This document shows positions 61,949 to 64,000 of a DNA stretch of 64,000 nt, piece by piece. The DNA comes from Scytonema hofmannii PCC 7110. Lineage in GTDB: Bacteria > Cyanobacteriota > Cyanobacteriia > Cyanobacteriales > Nostocaceae. The stretch lies in contig NZ_KQ976354.1 in NCBI RefSeq assembly GCF_000346485.2, forward strand, positions 3,041,421-3,105,420, given 5' to 3'. The position numbers and the translations under genes were made by a program. The notes under the pieces were generated by a model that was not told the DNA's origin, made no database searches, and was given only the letters and a program-made list of their open reading frames with translations. Each line of letters begins with the position of its first letter. The first letter of the stretch is position 1.

Positions 61949-62525
61949 AATTTGCTTCCCCCAATCTCATGACTTGCCATCTCCCCTTTTATAGCTCTGT
62001 CCAATTTCAGCATGGACATCATGATGTCAGGGAAAAGGATAGCTATAAAAATTGTAGACTTTTACTCGCTCGTTGGGTTCCTCTAGTCTCCCGAAGTTTA
62101 GTTTCACCAATTTTGCTTTGGGCGATCAAAATAATTTCTTTCTAGAAAATTTTTAATCAATGCTGAAAAAGTCTTTTTACATGAATTATGAGAATTTTTT
62201 CATAATTGATTTACGTTTTTTTCATGAAATCTTGCGGATAATTTTAAAAAATGAAGAAATGTAAATAGGAACTATAGCTGAAACTCAATGGAAAAAGATA
62301 TCCGTTCTTGGGAGTAGGAGGTAGTTGCAACTGTGAAAAAGTGCTGTCTAAAGCGTTGATTTAGTATTCAACATGGGGAGTGGGGGAAAAAGAGTTTCTT
62401 TAATTCATAACAGGTTGCAACCGCTATCCGTGGGATTTCAACAGAAAAATGAAATTTCTTGACAAATTAATAACCCTTATTCAGGACTGCGAACTGTTCG
62501 TTAATTGCTATTGGAGGAAAAGCAA
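61949..62525. promoter_or_regulatory. Divergent region with nested palindromes
   Basis: GACATCATGATGTC (62015-62028) is a perfect 14-base palindrome. It is framed by TTTTATAGCT (61987-61996) and its complement AGCTATAAAA (62041-62050). The arrangement suggests a repressor-binding region for the MacA-like operon. From 62060 to 62500 nothing else is evident. GGAGG at 62513-62517 is the SulP ribosome site. Confidence 0.45.
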
Positions 62526-64000
62526 ATGAGAAGTATACTCAATATGAAGAATCAAAATTTATTAACCAACGAAGTCCCAGCATCATTTGTTGTATTTTTG
62601 GTCGCCCTTCCTCTTTGTATGGGAATTGCCATTGCATCGGGAGTTCCGCCAGCCCGTGGTATAGTCACGGGAATAATAGGAGGGCTAGTTGTGAATGCTG
62701 TATCTGGTTCTCCGTTACTTGTCAGTGGACCAGCCGCAGGGCTTGCTGTCATTGTTGCAGAAGTCGTTCAGCAATATGGCATTGATATGCTCGGTCCCAT
62801 ACTTATCTTGGCTGGGGTCATCCAATTACTTGCAGGAGTCTTTAAACTCGGTCAGTTGTTTCGCGCCATGTCTCCTGCTGTCATATATGGAATGCTTTCA
62901 GGTATTGGCGTACTGATTTTGGCATCTCAGTTTCACGTCATGCTTGACGATAAACCCCGTTCCCACGGTTTGGAGAATTTGTTTACCATTCCCAAAACCA
63001 TTTACAAAGCACTATTTCCAATGGATGGTAGCGCCCATCACATTGCTGCTTTATTAGGTATCGTCACCATTGCCATTCTGATTCTCTGGGAAAAATTCAA
63101 GCCACAGCGCCTCAAACTTATACCAGGCGCACTAGTCTCGATCGTTATTACAACAACAATTGCCACCACATATAAATTACCTGTTGACTATGTGGATGTT
63201 CCGTCCAACCTTCTAGAAGCTATTCAACTTCCATCTTTAAGCACCTTACCACGCCTCATTCATGCCCCCATCTTACTAGAAGCAATTGCGATCGCATTCA
63301 TTGCCAGTGCAGAAAGCTTACTCTCAGCCGCCGCAGTTGATAAACTTCATAGCGGACCGAGAACCGATTTTGACCGGGAATTAGCAGCACAAGGATTTGG
63401 CAATATCCTGTGTGGAATACTTGGTGCTTTACCAATGACAGGCGTAATAGTTCGCAGTTCTGTTAACGTGGAAGCCGGTGCAAAAACAAGACTCTCTGCC
63501 ATGCTACACGGACTTTGGTTGCTGATTTTAGTTATTGCAGCACCTGGACTCTTAAGAATAATTCCCACATCCGGTCTAGCAGCCATACTAGTTTATACTG
63601 GCTATAAATTGATAGAAGTAGAACACATTCAAAGCCTGAGGAAATACGGGCGTTTTCCTCTTGTCATCTTCTTTGCCACTTTAATTGCAATTGTCGCCAC
63701 CGAACTTTTAACAGGAGTTCTGATTGGAATTGTCTTGACAGCAATTTCACTGATTTACAGAATTTCTAAGCTGAACATCCAAGTTCTTAGAGATGAAAAA
63801 AATCGACGAGTAGATATGTATCTAGAAGGCGCAGCAACATTTGTAAGACTGCCAAAACTGGCAAACATCTTAGACCACATCCCTCCAAAGACACAATTGC
63901 ACGTTCATCTAGATAATTTAGCTTACATAGATCATTCCTGCCTTGACCTTTTCTCAACCTGGGCAAAACAACAAGAACAAACGGGTAGTTCCCTCATAGT
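62526..64000 (+). CDS. SulP family anion transporter (runs off the window)
   Basis: Partial gene; 491 codons are visible and the frame is open at the window end. The membrane part has about ten to twelve helices with SulP motifs (ALPLCMGIAIASGVPPARGI near the start, AESLLSAAAVDKLHSGPRTD, GFGNILCGILGALPMTGVIVR). The beginning of a C-terminal STAS domain follows (THFVRLP-like strand, LDNLAYIDHSCLDLF). SulP proteins take up sulfate, bicarbonate or other anions; in cyanobacteria some (BicA) are Na+-dependent bicarbonate carriers. The substrate cannot be decided. ATG 62526 has GGAGG eight bases upstream. Confidence 0.9.
   Translation, partial: MRSILNMKNQNLLTNEVPASFVVFLVALPLCMGIAIASGVPPARGIVTGIIGGLVVNAVSGSPLLVSGPAAGLAVIVAEVVQQYGIDMLGPILILAGVIQLLAGVFKLGQLFRAMSPAVIYGMLSGIGVLILASQFHVMLDDKPRSHGLENLFTIPKTIYKALFPMDGSAHHIAALLGIVTIAILILWEKFKPQRLKLIPGALVSIVITTTIATTYKLPVDYVDVPSNLLEAIQLPSLSTLPRLIHAPILLEAIAIAFIASAESLLSAAAVDKLHSGPRTDFDRELAAQGFGNILCGILGALPMTGVIVRSSVNVEAGAKTRLSAMLHGLWLLILVIAAPGLLRIIPTSGLAAILVYTGYKLIEVEHIQSLRKYGRFPLVIFFATLIAIVATELLTGVLIGIVLTAISLIYRISKLNIQVLRDEKNRRVDMYLEGAATFVRLPKLANILDHIPPKTQLHVHLDNLAYIDHSCLDLFSTWAKQQEQTGSSLI

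Noticed and set aside
61949-62525. Fourth -24/-12 promoter before the MacA-like operon
   Set aside because: No GCAA-N5-TGCCA arrangement is present on the minus strand; only the nested palindromes stand out.

Overview
The window looks like a chromosomal piece of a filamentous, probably heterocyst-type (Nostocales-like) cyanobacterium. This rests on abundant HIP1 octamers (GCGATCGC), heptanucleotide short tandem repeats between genes, a high-light-inducible protein, a bacteriophytochrome kinase, an rbp-rpsU gene pair, DUF29, Uma2 and TIGR04376 proteins, and a CoaR-type cobalt regulator. No rRNA, tRNA, CRISPR array or integrase was found.

Layout. 0.3-5.5 kb: a two-subunit Na+/solute symporter, argG, a frameshifted Rpn-like gene and a DUF29 gene. 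5.7-18.2 kb: a metal (zinc) homeostasis block. A long minus-strand run (thrS, DUF1636, cobW, a decayed DUF1636 piece, a second P-loop protein, two phosphoesterase-like proteins, a CodA-like deaminase) diverges from hemB. A zinc-type ABC transporter (znuA divergent from znuCB) follows. Zur-box-like palindromes lie in front of thrS, hemB and the znu genes, so the block reads as a zinc-limitation response. 18.1-34.7 kb: the cobalt regulator gene coaR (minus) and the cobalt-efflux ATPase gene coaT (plus) keep the divergent orientation known from Synechocystis but are 13 kb apart. The intervening DNA holds a defence-like island: two sacsin-type GHKL ATPase genes, the second fused to a DarT ADP-ribosyltransferase domain, plus a DarG-like macrodomain gene, all overlapping in one operon, then an OLD-like ATPase with a TOPRIM-like partner and a Uma2 nuclease. 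Imperfect 38-bp direct repeats bracket the sacsin-DarT/DarG part.

34.8-52.1 kb: housekeeping and signalling genes (rpsU, two RRM proteins, mnmG, an M15 peptidase, a bacteriophytochrome hybrid kinase, an AraC regulator, a Cache-type hybrid kinase). 52.2-62 kb: a three-gene operon encoding a sensor kinase, an NtrC-type activator lacking a DNA-binding domain, and sigma-54 (RpoN). Cyanobacteria are generally regarded as lacking sigma-54. Three sites matching the -24/-12 consensus lie in front of this operon, of a divergent exported-protein gene and of an MFS transporter gene, so the locus looks like a self-contained sigma-54 regulon. A MacA/MacB-like pair lies beside it. The window ends inside a SulP anion transporter gene.

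The two most notable systems are the sacsin-DarT/DarG island (about 19.6-28.7 kb) and the cyanobacterial sigma-54 cassette (about 52.2-59.2 kb).
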